Positions 27,935 through 37,666 are shown, counted from the first letter of the stretch. The stretch is DNA of 64,000 nucleotides from DASVNK01 sp964478815 (GCA_964478815.1 CAYZKY010000003.1:39232-103231); one strand, 5' to 3'. Made by a program: numbers and translations. The notes: generated from the sequence alone by a model not told the origin.

Positions 27935-27962
27935 TGGCGGGATAATTACGAGGGATTCGCCC

Positions 27963-29492
27963 ATGAGGAAACTCGTCATCGGTGTCGATAGCGGAACGCA
28001 ATCCACCAAAGCCCTGGTCGTCGACGCGGATTCCGGCAAGGTGCTGGGCACGGGCTCGAAAGCGTACGGACTGTTGCCGGGGTTGCCGCCAGGCGCGAAG
28101 GAGCAGCATCCCCACACCTGGCGCGACGCCACGACGACGGCGATCCGGCAGGCGCTGCGCGCCGCCGGCGCGAAAAAGGGTGAGGTAGCGGCCATCGGCG
28201 TAAGTGGACAACAACATGGCTTTGTGCCGCTCGACGCCAAGGGGGAAGTTATCCGCCCGGCGAAATTGTGGTGCGACACCTCGACCGCGGCCGAGTGCGA
28301 CGAGATTACCGCGCAATTGGGTGGCCCGAAACAGGCGATTCGCGCCGTGGGGAACGCCATTCTGCCGGGATTCACCGCGCCGAAGATCCTCTGGCTCAAA
28401 AAGAATGAACCGGACCATTTCCGCCGGCTGGCGACGATTCTGCTGCCGCACGACTATTTGAACTTCTGGCTGACCGGTCAGGCCACCATGGAATACGGAG
28501 ACGCGAGCGGCACGGCGCTCCTTGATGTGCGCCGTAGGCAATGGTCGCCCAAGGCGCTGACGGCCATCGATCCCGATCTGGGTTCGAGGCTGCCGAAGCT
28601 CATCTCGAGCGACCGGCCCGCGGGACAACTCACTGCTGAGACCGCCGAAGCGCTGGGCTTGGCTCCGGGCATCCTCGTGAGCGCGGGCGGCGGCGATAAC
28701 ATGATGGGCGCGATCGGCACGGGCAACACCCGGCCGGGCGTCATCACCGCGAGCTTCGGCACGAGCGGCACGATCTACGCGTGCTCGGACCGGCCGGTGG
28801 TCGATCCGCACGGCGAAATCGCGGCCTTCTGCGATTCGACGAATCAGTGGCTGCCCTTGCTCTGCACCATGAACGTGACGGTCGCGACCGAGATGGTGCG
28901 GAAGGACTTCGAACTGGATCATGCCAAGTTCGAAGCGATGGCGGCCAAGGCGCCTCCCGGCTGCGACGGACTGGTGCTGCTGCCGTATCTGGAAGGCGAG
29001 CGCACGCCCAACGTGCCGGACGGGACTGGGGCGTATTTCGGCGTGACTCCTCGCACCTTCACCGCGCGTCATTTCGCGCGCGCCACGATGGAAGGCGTTA
29101 CCCTCGGGATGAATTACGGACTGCGGCGGCTGGCGGAACTCGGGGTCAAGCCAACTCAAATCCGCGCGACGGGTGGTGGAGCGAATTCGAAGCTGTGGCG
29201 GCAGATCATGGCCGACATTTTCCATGCGGAAGTGGTGACCCTGGCCGTCGGCGAGGGCGCGGCCTACGGAGCGGCCTTGCAAGCCCTCTGGTGCGCCACG
29301 AACGAAGCCGGCGCGGCTACCCCTGTGCATGAAATTACCGACCGGTTCGTGCGGCTGAACACCAAGGAACGCGCCGAACCGAACGACAGCAACGTCGCCC
29401 GGTACCAGGAACTCCAAGCCTTGCAGGACAGTTTATCGAAATCGCTGCGGGGCAGTTTTTCGGCTCACCGCCGCTACGTCGGCGGCCACTAA
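27963..29492 (+). CDS. xylB: Xylulokinase
   Basis: XylB phosphorylates D-xylulose to xylulose 5-phosphate for the pentose phosphate pathway. This 509-residue FGGY-family kinase has the N-terminal phosphate loop VIGVDSGTQSTKA, the xylulokinase-type IGVSGQQHGFVPLD, sugar-site LWCDTSTAAE, and the second-domain SAGGGDNMMGAIGTG containing the catalytic aspartate. The C-terminal GGGANSKLWRQIMADI is typical for the family and for xylulokinase over glycerol kinase. No xylose isomerase or transporter is in the window. The next gene is another FGGY kinase (glpK). Confidence 0.88.
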   Translation: MRKLVIGVDSGTQSTKALVVDADSGKVLGTGSKAYGLLPGLPPGAKEQHPHTWRDATTTAIRQALRAAGAKKGEVAAIGVSGQQHGFVPLDAKGEVIRPAKLWCDTSTAAECDEITAQLGGPKQAIRAVGNAILPGFTAPKILWLKKNEPDHFRRLATILLPHDYLNFWLTGQATMEYGDASGTALLDVRRRQWSPKALTAIDPDLGSRLPKLISSDRPAGQLTAETAEALGLAPGILVSAGGGDNMMGAIGTGNTRPGVITASFGTSGTIYACSDRPVVDPHGEIAAFCDSTNQWLPLLCTMNVTVATEMVRKDFELDHAKFEAMAAKAPPGCDGLVLLPYLEGERTPNVPDGTGAYFGVTPRTFTARHFARATMEGVTLGMNYGLRRLAELGVKPTQIRATGGGANSKLWRQIMADIFHAEVVTLAVGEGAAYGAALQALWCATNEAGAATPVHEITDRFVRLNTKERAEPNDSNVARYQELQALQDSLSKSLRGSFSAHRRYVGGH

Positions 29493-29650
29493 GCGGGCTC
29501 CGGCATTGTGGCTTCGGGACAGCACCTGCCGAGCCGAAGCGACCAGTGCGGCGGCAGCATGAACTGAGGAACGCCCGAAAACGGAGCTTCCGAGCGGAAT
29601 GGACGCGGCGGCTTCAGGACACGAATGAAATGCTTCGGACACCTGATTGA

Positions 29651-29665
29651 CTTCAGACACTGAAG
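29651..29665. promoter_or_regulatory. Perfect 6-3-6 palindrome upstream of glpK
   Basis: CTTCAG-ACA-CTGAAG lies 44 nt before the glpK start. Related half-sites (GCTTCGGGACA near 29511, GCTTCAGGACAC near 29609 and GCTTCGGACAC near 29633) sit in the same 216-nt spacer. This could be an operator for a regulator of glpK; no regulator gene is adjacent. Confidence 0.3.
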
Positions 29666-29708
29666 CAAGCCGGCGGACGTGCTGATATTACCCGATGAGA
29701 GAATAAGT

Positions 29709-31199
29709 ATGGAAAATTTCGTGCTGGCAATAGATCAAGGCACCACGAGCTCGCGAGCGATTCTGTTCGATCGTGCGGGGCAGGTGCGGGGCATGGCCCA
29801 GCGTGAATTCACGCAGCATTTTCCGCAACCGGGCTGGGTGGAACACGACGCGGACGAGATTTGGGCGAGCCAGGCGGGGGTGATGCATGAAGCTTTGGCG
29901 CAGGGGCGGGCCAATTGGGACCAGGTGGAGGGGATCGGGATTACGAATCAGCGGGAGACGACGGTGATTTGGGATCGGCGGACGGGGCGGCCCATCCATC
30001 GCGCGATTGTCTGGCAGGATCGCCGCACCGCACCGGTTTGCGAGGTGTTGAAAGCGAAGGGCCTGGCGGGACTTATCCAGCGCAAGACGGGCTTGGTCCT
30101 CGATGCCTATTTCTCAGGCACGAAGATCGCGTGGATTCTCGACAACGTGGCGGGCGCACGGGAAGCGGCGCGGGCGGGCCATCTGGCCTTCGGCACGATC
30201 GATAGCTGGTTGGTTTGGAATCTGACGGGCGGGCAGCTCCACCTGACGGATGTCAGCAACGCCAGCCGCACGCTGCTCTTCGATATCCACACCATGCGTT
30301 GGGATGACGAATTGCTGGAGATTTTCGGCGTGCCGCGTGCCTTGCTGCCGGAGGTGCGCGCTTCCAGCGAACGTTATGGCGAGACCGCGGCGGGATTGCT
30401 GAGCCGGCGGATGCCGATCGCAGGCATCGCCGGGGATCAGCAGGCGGCGCTCTTCGGTCAGATGTGTCTCGATCCCGGCATGCTCAAGCATACCTACGGC
30501 ACCGGTGGATTTATGGTGTTGAACACCGGGAGCAAGCCGATCGCCTCGAACAACAATTTGCTGACGACGGTCGGATGGAAAATCGGGAGCGAGGTGACCT
30601 ACGCGCTCGAGGGGAGCATTTTCATCGCCGGCGCCGTGGTGCAATGGCTGCGGGATGGGCTGGGCTTGATCCGGCATTCCTCCGAAGTCGAGGCCTTGGC
30701 GGGCACCGTCGAAGACAATGGCGGCGTCTACTTTGTCCCGGCGTTCGTCGGGCTGGGCGCCCCGCATTGGGATTCCTCGGCGCGCGGGGCCATTCTCGGA
30801 ATCACGCGCGGCACGAAAGCTGGCCATCTCGCCCGCGCCGCGCTGGAGAGCATCGCCTTTCAAACGGTGGATGTGCTCGCGGCGATGGAGGCGGACTCGG
30901 GCATCGCGATCAAGGAATTGCGCGTGGATGGCGGGGCGACGGTCGACGACTTGCTCATGCAATTTCAGGCCGACGCGGCCGGCGTGCCCATCGTGCGGCC
31001 GAAAGTGCGCGAGACCACGGCGCTGGGCGCGGCTTATCTGGCGGGCCTGGCCACCGGCTTTTGGAGCGGGACCGACGAAGTGCGCCAGCAATGGCAGGCG
31101 GATCGCACCTTTCGTCCAGCGATGGCTGTGGCGCGGCGGGCGGAACTGAAGGCTGGTTGGACCGCGGCGGTCGCGCGCTCGAAGGGCTGGGCTTCATAG
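29709..31199 (+). CDS. glpK: Glycerol kinase
   Basis: GlpK converts glycerol and ATP to glycerol 3-phosphate. From the ATG at 29709 the protein is 496 residues, normal for the family. Motifs seen are LAIDQGTTSSRAILFD, GITNQRETTVIWDRRTG, VWQDRRT, and IAGDQQAALFGQ with the catalytic aspartate, then LKHTYGTGGFMVLNTG. The C-terminal LRVDGGATVDDLLMQFQAD fits GlpK rather than xylulokinase. There is no glpF, glpD or glpR beside it, so glycerol uptake and oxidation genes must be elsewhere. A palindromic site upstream may regulate it. Confidence 0.93.
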   Translation: MENFVLAIDQGTTSSRAILFDRAGQVRGMAQREFTQHFPQPGWVEHDADEIWASQAGVMHEALAQGRANWDQVEGIGITNQRETTVIWDRRTGRPIHRAIVWQDRRTAPVCEVLKAKGLAGLIQRKTGLVLDAYFSGTKIAWILDNVAGAREAARAGHLAFGTIDSWLVWNLTGGQLHLTDVSNASRTLLFDIHTMRWDDELLEIFGVPRALLPEVRASSERYGETAAGLLSRRMPIAGIAGDQQAALFGQMCLDPGMLKHTYGTGGFMVLNTGSKPIASNNNLLTTVGWKIGSEVTYALEGSIFIAGAVVQWLRDGLGLIRHSSEVEALAGTVEDNGGVYFVPAFVGLGAPHWDSSARGAILGITRGTKAGHLARAALESIAFQTVDVLAAMEADSGIAIKELRVDGGATVDDLLMQFQADAAGVPIVRPKVRETTALGAAYLAGLATGFWSGTDEVRQQWQADRTFRPAMAVARRAELKAGWTAAVARSKGWAS

Positions 31200-31690
31200 A
31201 GGCATCCCCCGAGCCGCGTTTGCCTCTCGTTCGGAGTCCCGCGTTTGCGCGGCTAGGGTGCCGAAACACTCCCGAACCGCCCCAGCGCCACTCTGAAATT
31301 TCCGGCTGCGATGCCGCGCCACTTCCAAAATTAGGCCCGTCAGCAGTCAACATTTTGATACGGATTAACACGGATTAACTCGCAAGAACACGATTTTACA
31401 CTTTTCAGAAGGGGGTTAGCTGCCAATTCCACCCTCCCCCTCTTTTCTCTTCGGCACGAATGAGGACCGTCTCCCAAACTATGAGGGGGTAATCTCAAGC
31501 AGCGGTCGTCACTCGAGAGTCTCTGCCCGAACTTGCGCACCCCGATCTTCCAGCGCAAACCGCCAACAATTAATGGCAACCCACCGGAAGCGGACTTCTC
31601 GCCTGTCCCTTAGAACTAGTGCCGTCGCGCGCATGGGGCCGCGGCCAGGGAAACACGAACGCGACACACGCATCGGAGACAAAGGGAAGA
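31200..31690 (+). other. Intergenic spacer before the siderophore operon
   Basis: This 491-nt gap holds the AGTCAACATT decamer at 31345-31354 and, next to it, a tandem ACGGATTAAC pair. The promoter of the receptor operon should lie here. I looked for a Fur-type 19-bp inverted repeat and found none convincing. No gene is supported. Confidence 0.5.
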
Positions 31691-33904
31691 ATGAGACAAG
31701 ACATGATCAACGCCACGCGCGAAGGCAGCAGCGGAGATTTTACGAGCTTGCGGAAGATTCAGTTGACGGCGACTAGCCTGGGATTAATGAACGCCGTGAT
31801 GCTGGCCGGGGCCGCCCACGCCCAAGGCGCCGACGCTGCAGCGGGATCGAATACCAACGCTCCGACCAAGCTGCCGGAGTTGGTCGTGTCGGGTCAGGCG
31901 GATTCGTACAAGCCGGAGGCGGTTGATTCCCCACGCTTCACCGAACCGCTGCGCGACATCCCCCAGACTATTACGGTGATTCCCCAGTCCGTGATGCGGG
32001 AGCAGAACGTCACCACCCTGCGCGATGTGCTTCGCAACGTTCCCGGCATCAGCATTCAGGCGGGTGAAGGCGGAGGCGGGCTGCCCGGCGACAACCTTTC
32101 CATTCGCGGCTTCAGCGCGCGGAGTGATATCTTCGTCGATGGAGTTCGCGACTACGGCGCGTATTCCCGCGATCCGTTCAACACCGAGCAAGTCGAGGTT
32201 TACAAAGGCGCAACCTCCGCTGCTTTTGGCCGCGGGTCGGTCGGCGGCAGCGTCAACCTCTCGACCAAGCGGCCCACGTTGCGACCCTTCTACAGCGGCA
32301 GTTTTGGCTTGGGTACGGACGAGTACAAGCGGCTCACCGCCGACTTCAACCAGCCGCTGAAGGAACTCGGCCTCGAATCGAGCGCGGTGCGCCTCAATGG
32401 CCTGTGGCACGACGCCGACATGCCGGGTCGGGACATCGTGACAAACGAGCGCTGGGCGGTCGCGCCAGCAGTCTCTTTCGGCATAGGCCAACCCACGCAA
32501 TTCACGGTGCTCTACCAGCACATGGAGCAGGACAACGTGCCCGAGTACGGCATTCCCTGGGTGCCAGCCAACACGAATCCAGCTCTGGCTGCGTATTCGG
32601 ACAAAGCTCCGCCCGTCAGTTTCGAGAATTTCTATGGGCTGAAGGGTTACGATTTCGAACACATCCAGAACGACATCGCGACTGGCATTTTGGAACACAA
32701 ATTCAATGAGTCGATCAGTCTCCGCAATCTTTCCCGATTCGGCCGCACGGAGCGCGATTCCGCCATCACGGCCCCGCGGTTCGATGCCGTGAATACGAGC
32801 ACTGCCATTCGGCGGCAGTTGCAGCGGCGCCAAATCGAGCACCAGGTCTACGCCAACGCCACCGATGCGAGATTTGACTTCGACACCGGCCCGCTCACGC
32901 ATGCGCTGATTAGCGGCGTGGAGTTCTCCCGGGAAGAGCAGGACAATCGCAACTCGGCTCAGTTCAATAACCAGCCTCTCGCCGATCTATACAATCCCAA
33001 TCCCGGCCAACTGCCGCTGGGACCGATGCCTCCGATCAATGTCCCCTGGACGGAAGCCCGGGCCGATACGGCGGCGCTCTTCGTTTCCGATACGCTCAAA
33101 TTTGCGGAGAAATGGGAACTTCTCGGTGGCTTGCGCTACGATCACATCGAAACCGATTTCACAGGCACCGGAGGGCGCACCGACGATCTGTTGAGCTACC
33201 GGAGCGGCCTGGTGTTCAAGCCATTGAAGAACGGGAGCGTCTACTTCAGTTACGGAACATCCTTCAATCCATCGCTGGAAGGAAACAGCGGCATCGCCGG
33301 AAATATCCTGAATCTGGACCCGGAGGAGTCTGAGATCTACGAGCTGGGCACGAAGTGGGATCTGCTTGAGGAACGACTCTCCCTAAGCGCGGCCGTCTTT
33401 CACAACTTGAAGAGCAACGTGCGCACCCCCGATATCGCGAACACCGGCGTGACCGTCCTGGAAGGCGAACAACGCGTCAACGGTGTCGAGTTCGGAGCCG
33501 CGGGCACCCTCACGAAGTTCTGGCGGGTGTTTGGTGCTTACACTTATCTCGATTCCAAGGTGGAGAATTCCAACAATCCCCAGGAAGAATCCAACGTCCT
33601 CGGAAATACGCCCGATCATTCGTTCAGTGTGTGGACGACGTTCCAGTTGCCCTTTAACCTGGAGCTGGGTGGCGGCGCACAATATGTGGGCGAACGGCGT
33701 AACAACAACACGACGGCCGCGCGCATTGCCCCGGACTATGTCGTGTTCGATGCCACGCTGGCTTACAATGTGAACGAGCACTTTTCGCTCCGGCTCAACG
33801 TCTACAATATTGCGGACGAGCAGTATATCGACCGCGTGGGCGGGGGCCACTTCATTCCCGGCGCCGGGCGGTCCGCCGTGCTGACGGCCAATTTGACTTA
33901 CTAA
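31691..33904 (+). CDS. TonB-dependent catecholate siderophore receptor (Fiu-like)
   Basis: The ATG at 31691 follows GGGAAG closely; ATG 31703 is an alternative. The 738-residue protein has a signal region ending GAAHAQ (about residue 45), then a TonB-box-like ELVVSGQ, a plug domain (DIPQTITVIPQSVMREQ, LRNVPGISIQAGEG, NLSIRGFSARSDIFVDGVRD) and a 22-strand barrel ending PGAGRSAVLTANLTY. The plug and tail match the Fiu/catecholate receptor branch, which imports iron complexes of monomeric catechols. The next gene encodes a PiuC-type dioxygenase, the usual partner of Fiu-like receptors. Iron regulation is expected but no Fur site was found. Confidence 0.9.
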   Translation: MRQDMINATREGSSGDFTSLRKIQLTATSLGLMNAVMLAGAAHAQGADAAAGSNTNAPTKLPELVVSGQADSYKPEAVDSPRFTEPLRDIPQTITVIPQSVMREQNVTTLRDVLRNVPGISIQAGEGGGGLPGDNLSIRGFSARSDIFVDGVRDYGAYSRDPFNTEQVEVYKGATSAAFGRGSVGGSVNLSTKRPTLRPFYSGSFGLGTDEYKRLTADFNQPLKELGLESSAVRLNGLWHDADMPGRDIVTNERWAVAPAVSFGIGQPTQFTVLYQHMEQDNVPEYGIPWVPANTNPALAAYSDKAPPVSFENFYGLKGYDFEHIQNDIATGILEHKFNESISLRNLSRFGRTERDSAITAPRFDAVNTSTAIRRQLQRRQIEHQVYANATDARFDFDTGPLTHALISGVEFSREEQDNRNSAQFNNQPLADLYNPNPGQLPLGPMPPINVPWTEARADTAALFVSDTLKFAEKWELLGGLRYDHIETDFTGTGGRTDDLLSYRSGLVFKPLKNGSVYFSYGTSFNPSLEGNSGIAGNILNLDPEESEIYELGTKWDLLEERLSLSAAVFHNLKSNVRTPDIANTGVTVLEGEQRVNGVEFGAAGTLTKFWRVFGAYTYLDSKVENSNNPQEESNVLGNTPDHSFSVWTTFQLPFNLELGGGAQYVGERRNNNTTAARIAPDYVVFDATLAYNVNEHFSLRLNVYNIADEQYIDRVGGGHFIPGAGRSAVLTANLTY

Positions 33905-33906
33905 CC

Positions 33907-34587
33907 ATGTTGCTCAGCATTCCAGATATCCTGACCGCGGACGAAGTGGCCAAAGGCCGGCAGTTGCTCGATCAGGCCGAATGGATCGATGGGCGGGTGA
34001 CCGCCGGTTATCAGTCGGCCAAGGCGAAGGATAACCTCCAGATACCCGAGGGCCATCCGATCGGCCGCCAGCTCGGCGACATAATCCTTGCCGGCCTGGC
34101 CCGGAACGCGCTGTTTACGTCAGCCGCGTTGCCGAAGCATGTCTTCCCGCCGCTCTTCAATCGGTACTCGGGGGGACAATCGTTCGGCACGCATGTCGAC
34201 AATGCCATCCGGCAAATTCCGGGCACACCCCACCGAATCCGCACGGACCTTTCGGCGACCTTGTTCTTTGCCGGGCCGGACGAGTATGACGGCGGGGAGC
34301 TGTGCATCGAGGACACCTACGGCGTGAAGGCGGTGAAGTTGCCTCCGGGCCACATGGTTTTGTATCCAGCCACGAGCTTGCATCATGTTCGTCCGGTGAC
34401 GAAGGGGGCGCGCGTCTGTTCGTTCTTCTGGATTCAAAGCATGGTGCGGGACGATGGCCAACGCTCGCTTCTCTTCGACCTTGATCTCGCGATTCAACGA
34501 TTAAGCGCCGATCATCCGAATCATCCTTCGGCGGTGCAGTTGACGGGCGTCTATCACAATTTGCTGCGGCAGTGGGCGGAACTATGA
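33907..34587 (+). CDS. piuC: PiuC/YbiX-type Fe(II) and 2-oxoglutarate-dependent hydroxylase
   Basis: This 226-residue protein starts 2 nt after the receptor stop. It has the PKHD-type dioxygenase residues: H96 and D98 in FGTHVDN, H159 in ATSLHHV, and R169 in KGARV for 2-oxoglutarate. FNRYSGGQSFGTH and LFFAGPDEYDGGEL are diagnostic of the PiuC/YbiX family. PiuC genes sit beside Fiu/PiuA receptors in proteobacteria and are linked to iron uptake, though the substrate is not firmly known. Its stop overlaps the start of the PepSY gene (ATGA), placing it in the same transcript. Confidence 0.92.
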   Translation: MLLSIPDILTADEVAKGRQLLDQAEWIDGRVTAGYQSAKAKDNLQIPEGHPIGRQLGDIILAGLARNALFTSAALPKHVFPPLFNRYSGGQSFGTHVDNAIRQIPGTPHRIRTDLSATLFFAGPDEYDGGELCIEDTYGVKAVKLPPGHMVLYPATSLHHVRPVTKGARVCSFFWIQSMVRDDGQRSLLFDLDLAIQRLSADHPNHPSAVQLTGVYHNLLRQWAEL

Positions 34588-35780
34588 GACGGGCGATCTT
34601 TTGGACACATCTGGTGGGAGGGCTCGCGGCCGGGCTGGTGATTCTTGTCATGTCGGTCACCGGCGTGCTGCTGATGTACCAGAAGCAAATCACGCGCTGG
34701 GCCGACGGCGTCGCCGTGCAGCCGCCCAGCGCATCTGCCGAGCGATTGCCGGTGGAAACGCTGCTGGGCAAAGTCGCCGAGAAAGAGACGGCCCGGCCGA
34801 CGGCGATCACCCTGAGCAGCGATCCGACGGCCCCGGCGACCTTTGCGTTTGGCCGGGAGAAAACGCTGTTTGTCGATCCATATTCCGGGGCGATTCTGGG
34901 CGAGGGATCGAAAAAAGTGCGGGCGTTCTTTCAGAGCATGATCGACTGGCATCGTTGGCTCGCCACGAGCGGAGACAGCCGCCCGATCGGGAAGGCCATC
35001 ACCGGTGCGTCCAATCTGGTGTTCCTGTTTTTGGTGATCAGCGGCTTTTACCTCTGGTGGCCGCGGAATTGGAACTGGCGCGCGTTGCGGGCGGTCACCG
35101 TCTTTGACGGCTCGCTCACCGGCAAGGCGCGGGACTGGAACTGGCATAACGTGATCGGTTTCTGGTCGGCCCTGCCGCTGGCGGTGGTGGTCTTTACGGC
35201 CGTGTTCTTCTCCTACCCGTGGGCGACGGACTGGCTGTACCGGGCCACCGGTGAGACTCCCCCACCCCGCCCCGGAGCCGCGCCGGCCAGCCGCGAAGCT
35301 CGGGCGGGAGGCGGCGAGGCGCGCAACCGGGAATCGGCGAAACCGGAAGTCAGACTCGCCGGATTGAATCAATCATGGGCGCGTGCCGAGTCACAGATGT
35401 CCGGTTGGCGGACGATCAGCCTGCGCGTCCCGGCCAATGCCGAAGCGCCGCTCCCGTTTACCATTGATGCCGGCAACGGGGCACGGCCAGACCTGCGCGG
35501 ACAATTGACGCTCGACCCCGCCACGGGAGAGGTCAAGCAGTGGGAAACGTATGAAAGCTACGGTTCTGCGCGCAAAATTCGCCTCTGGGTCCGCTGGTTG
35601 CATACCGGCGAAGCGGGGGGGCTGCTCGGGCAAACTCTCGCGGGCGGTGCATCCGCCGCGGGGGTTTTCCTCGTATGGACGGGTGTGTCTCTAGCCTTGC
35701 GCCGGTTCTGGAAGCGGGGAAAGCCGATGGCCTCGGCCGTTCCCCAGGAGGAAACCGCCGAACTGGAGTGCCGCACATGA
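34584..35780 (+). CDS. PepSY-associated transmembrane protein
   Basis: The ATG at 34584 overlaps the piuC stop. The 398-residue protein has helices at about 10-32, 140-158, 200-220 and 360-380, with periplasmic PepSY-like regions between (IDWHRWLATSG and WVRWLHTGEAGGLLGQTL are family signatures). A histidine-rich pattern (HRW, WHN, LHT) is typical of PepSY_TM proteins, some of which reduce ferric siderophores at the inner membrane. A Gly/Arg/Ala-rich loop lies near 230-250. In this operon a role in reductive iron release is likely but inferred. It ends in an ATGA overlap with tonB. Confidence 0.88.
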   Translation: MRRAIFWTHLVGGLAAGLVILVMSVTGVLLMYQKQITRWADGVAVQPPSASAERLPVETLLGKVAEKETARPTAITLSSDPTAPATFAFGREKTLFVDPYSGAILGEGSKKVRAFFQSMIDWHRWLATSGDSRPIGKAITGASNLVFLFLVISGFYLWWPRNWNWRALRAVTVFDGSLTGKARDWNWHNVIGFWSALPLAVVVFTAVFFSYPWATDWLYRATGETPPPRPGAAPASREARAGGGEARNRESAKPEVRLAGLNQSWARAESQMSGWRTISLRVPANAEAPLPFTIDAGNGARPDLRGQLTLDPATGEVKQWETYESYGSARKIRLWVRWLHTGEAGGLLGQTLAGGASAAGVFLVWTGVSLALRRFWKRGKPMASAVPQEETAELECRT

Positions 35781-36514
35781 CCGCGACCGTGGAACGAGTT
35801 GAAGTCCTTGCCTTGATCGATGCGCCGCTCCGGCCCGAGGCGCAACCTCTCCCCGGGGAGATCGCCACGGGCAGTGTGCTCACCTCGATCCTCTGGACCG
35901 GCTGCCTCACGGTCGGGCTGCTCGGCATGGTGCTGCCGTATGCCCGGCCGGTGCCGCCCCGCAAAGCAGATGTGCCGATCCAGGCGGAGATTCTTCACGT
36001 CGAACTGACGAACGATCCCCTGCCCCCTCTGGCGCAGCGCCCCGAGAATTCGCCGACGCAACCGCCGCCTCTCCTGCCGCTGGCCGCCCCGCCCCCGGCC
36101 GCACCGCCGATCGTCGCCGTGGCCGAGCCGGCCAAAGCAGCCTTTGCGATTCCGGTCGAGGGTCCTGTGGTGGTGGTCGAACCCGCCAAAGCCAGTGTGG
36201 CCGTGGCTCCCGTCGTCGAAGCACCCGCGCCGGTCGCTCTGCCGGTTCGCACGCTAACCTTCGGCCAGGGGGAAGGCCGGCAACCGGCCCCGGAATATCC
36301 GCTGCGCGCGCGGCGCGAAGGCCAGGAAGGGGTCGTCACGCTCCGATTCACGGTGGGCGATGATGGGCGGGTGCTGGCCGCGGAAGCGTCCACGCCTTCG
36401 CCCTGGTCGCTGCTCAATGAGGCGGCGCTGCGGGTCGTTCGCGAACGTTGGCGGTTTTCCGCCGGCCGGATCAGACTCTTCGAAGTGGCGATCCGCTTTC
36501 AACTTTCGAAATAG
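35777..36514 (+). CDS. tonB: TonB energy transducer
   Basis: TonB couples the proton gradient to outer-membrane receptors. The 245-residue protein has an N-terminal cytoplasmic stretch of about 35 residues, one membrane helix (about 34-54), a Pro/Ala/Val-rich periplasmic spacer (about 75-155) and the C-terminal TonB domain with PEYPLRARREGQEGVVTLRF and VRERWRFSAGRI. The cytoplasmic tail before the helix is longer than usual. The ATG at 35777 overlaps the PepSY stop, and exbB follows 6 nt after the stop, so a dedicated TonB-ExbB-ExbD set serves this receptor. Confidence 0.9.
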   Translation: MTATVERVEVLALIDAPLRPEAQPLPGEIATGSVLTSILWTGCLTVGLLGMVLPYARPVPPRKADVPIQAEILHVELTNDPLPPLAQRPENSPTQPPPLLPLAAPPPAAPPIVAVAEPAKAAFAIPVEGPVVVVEPAKASVAVAPVVEAPAPVALPVRTLTFGQGEGRQPAPEYPLRARREGQEGVVTLRFTVGDDGRVLAAEASTPSPWSLLNEAALRVVRERWRFSAGRIRLFEVAIRFQLSK

Positions 36515-36520
36515 CCGAGT

Positions 36521-37228
36521 ATGAACCCACTCTTTGGCAACGTGGTCCTCAACCTCTTTTTCAAGGGAGGCCCCATCATGTGGCCGATCCTCCTTTGCTT
36601 GATCGCGGCACTCGCCGTGGTCGTCGAACGGGCGCTCTGGTGGTGGGGACAGCATCGCCGCACGCGCGCCGATCTCCTCAACGAAGCCTATGCCGCCCTG
36701 GCCGCTGGAGATTTTCAGACCGCCCTGTCCATAACCGCCAACGCCACCGATCCGTTCCTGCGCACGGTCCGCGATGGCATCCTGCACGCCCATAGCTCGT
36801 TTCTGGGCGCGATGCAGCTTCGCGCCTCGGACGAACTCGAACATGCCGAAAAACGGCTCTGGGTTCTGAGCACGTTCATCACGCTCGCTCCGTTGCTCGG
36901 GTTGCTCGGCACGGTCACGGGGATCATGCACTCGTTCAATTTCGTCGGCGACGAACAGCTCGCGGCGGCCAAGGTCAGCGGCGGCATTGCCGAAGCCCTG
37001 ATCGCCACCGCGTGCGGCCTGGGCATCGCGATCCTTTGCTTGCTTCCCTACAACTATCTCACCCGCCGCGCCGCGTCCTTGCGCACCCGGCTCGAACGCA
37101 CGATCAATCACGCCGAACTCCTCGTGGAATCGGCGAAGCACCACGGCCACGACCTCGAACGCTTCGCCCGGAATCTTTCGTTGGCGCAAAACCCCGGAAA
37201 CCGTGGCGAATCGGTTCGCACGGCGTAG
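36521..37228 (+). CDS. exbB: ExbB/TolQ-family proton channel subunit
   Basis: This 235-residue protein has three membrane helices: about 17-38 (MWPILLCLIAALAVVVERAL), about 125-148 (FITLAPLLGLLGTVTGIMHSF) and about 160-185 (GGIAEALIATACGLGIAILCLL). The second and third carry the conserved channel motifs of MotA/TolQ/ExbB proteins. It forms the pentameric channel that powers TonB. Its place between tonB and exbD supports exbB rather than tolQ. Only 3 nt separate it from exbD. Confidence 0.92.
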   Translation: MNPLFGNVVLNLFFKGGPIMWPILLCLIAALAVVVERALWWWGQHRRTRADLLNEAYAALAAGDFQTALSITANATDPFLRTVRDGILHAHSSFLGAMQLRASDELEHAEKRLWVLSTFITLAPLLGLLGTVTGIMHSFNFVGDEQLAAAKVSGGIAEALIATACGLGIAILCLLPYNYLTRRAASLRTRLERTINHAELLVESAKHHGHDLERFARNLSLAQNPGNRGESVRTA

Positions 37229-37231
37229 CGT

Positions 37232-37666
37232 ATGCCCGTCAAGCTCGGCTCCAAATTGCCCGCGGAGAACGAAGCGCGGATCGAGATCATCCCGCTGATC
37301 GACATCATGTTCTTTCTGCTCGCGGCCTTCATGCTGGTGAGCCTGAGCATGGTGAACATGCGTTCCGTGAAGGTCGATCTGCCCACCGCCGCCACCTCCA
37401 CGCCCGATACGAAACGGGATTTCCTCAACATTTCCGTGGATCGCGCCGGCATTGCCTATCTGGACGCCAAGCCGATCGGCCAAAACGAGCTCGCCGCTCT
37501 TCTCAGCGCCATGCACCAGACCAACGCGATGTTGCGAGTGTATGTGAGCGGAGACAAGAACGCCCGTCATGGCGATGTGATCCAGGTGCTGGATGTCGTC
37601 CGCTCCGCCGGCATCGAGAAGGTGGCCTTCGAAATTCGCGAGCCCGCGGGAGGAGGCAGCCGGTGA
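37232..37666 (+). CDS. exbD: ExbD/TolR-family biopolymer transport protein
   Basis: This 144-residue protein has a short cytoplasmic start, one helix at about 15-40 beginning IEIIPLIDIMFFLLAAFMLV with the proton-carrying aspartate (PLIDIMFFLL), and a periplasmic ExbD domain ending VAFEIREP. It works with ExbB and TonB in energising outer-membrane uptake. The stop overlaps the next start as TGATG, and a GGAGGAGG sequence within its 3' end serves as the ribosome-binding site of the following gene. Confidence 0.92.
   Translation: MPVKLGSKLPAENEARIEIIPLIDIMFFLLAAFMLVSLSMVNMRSVKVDLPTAATSTPDTKRDFLNISVDRAGIAYLDAKPIGQNELAALLSAMHQTNAMLRVYVSGDKNARHGDVIQVLDVVRSAGIEKVAFEIREPAGGGSR

Noticed and set aside
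31200..31690. A Fur box before the siderophore receptor
   Set aside because: No 19-bp inverted repeat like the Fur consensus could be found by eye.
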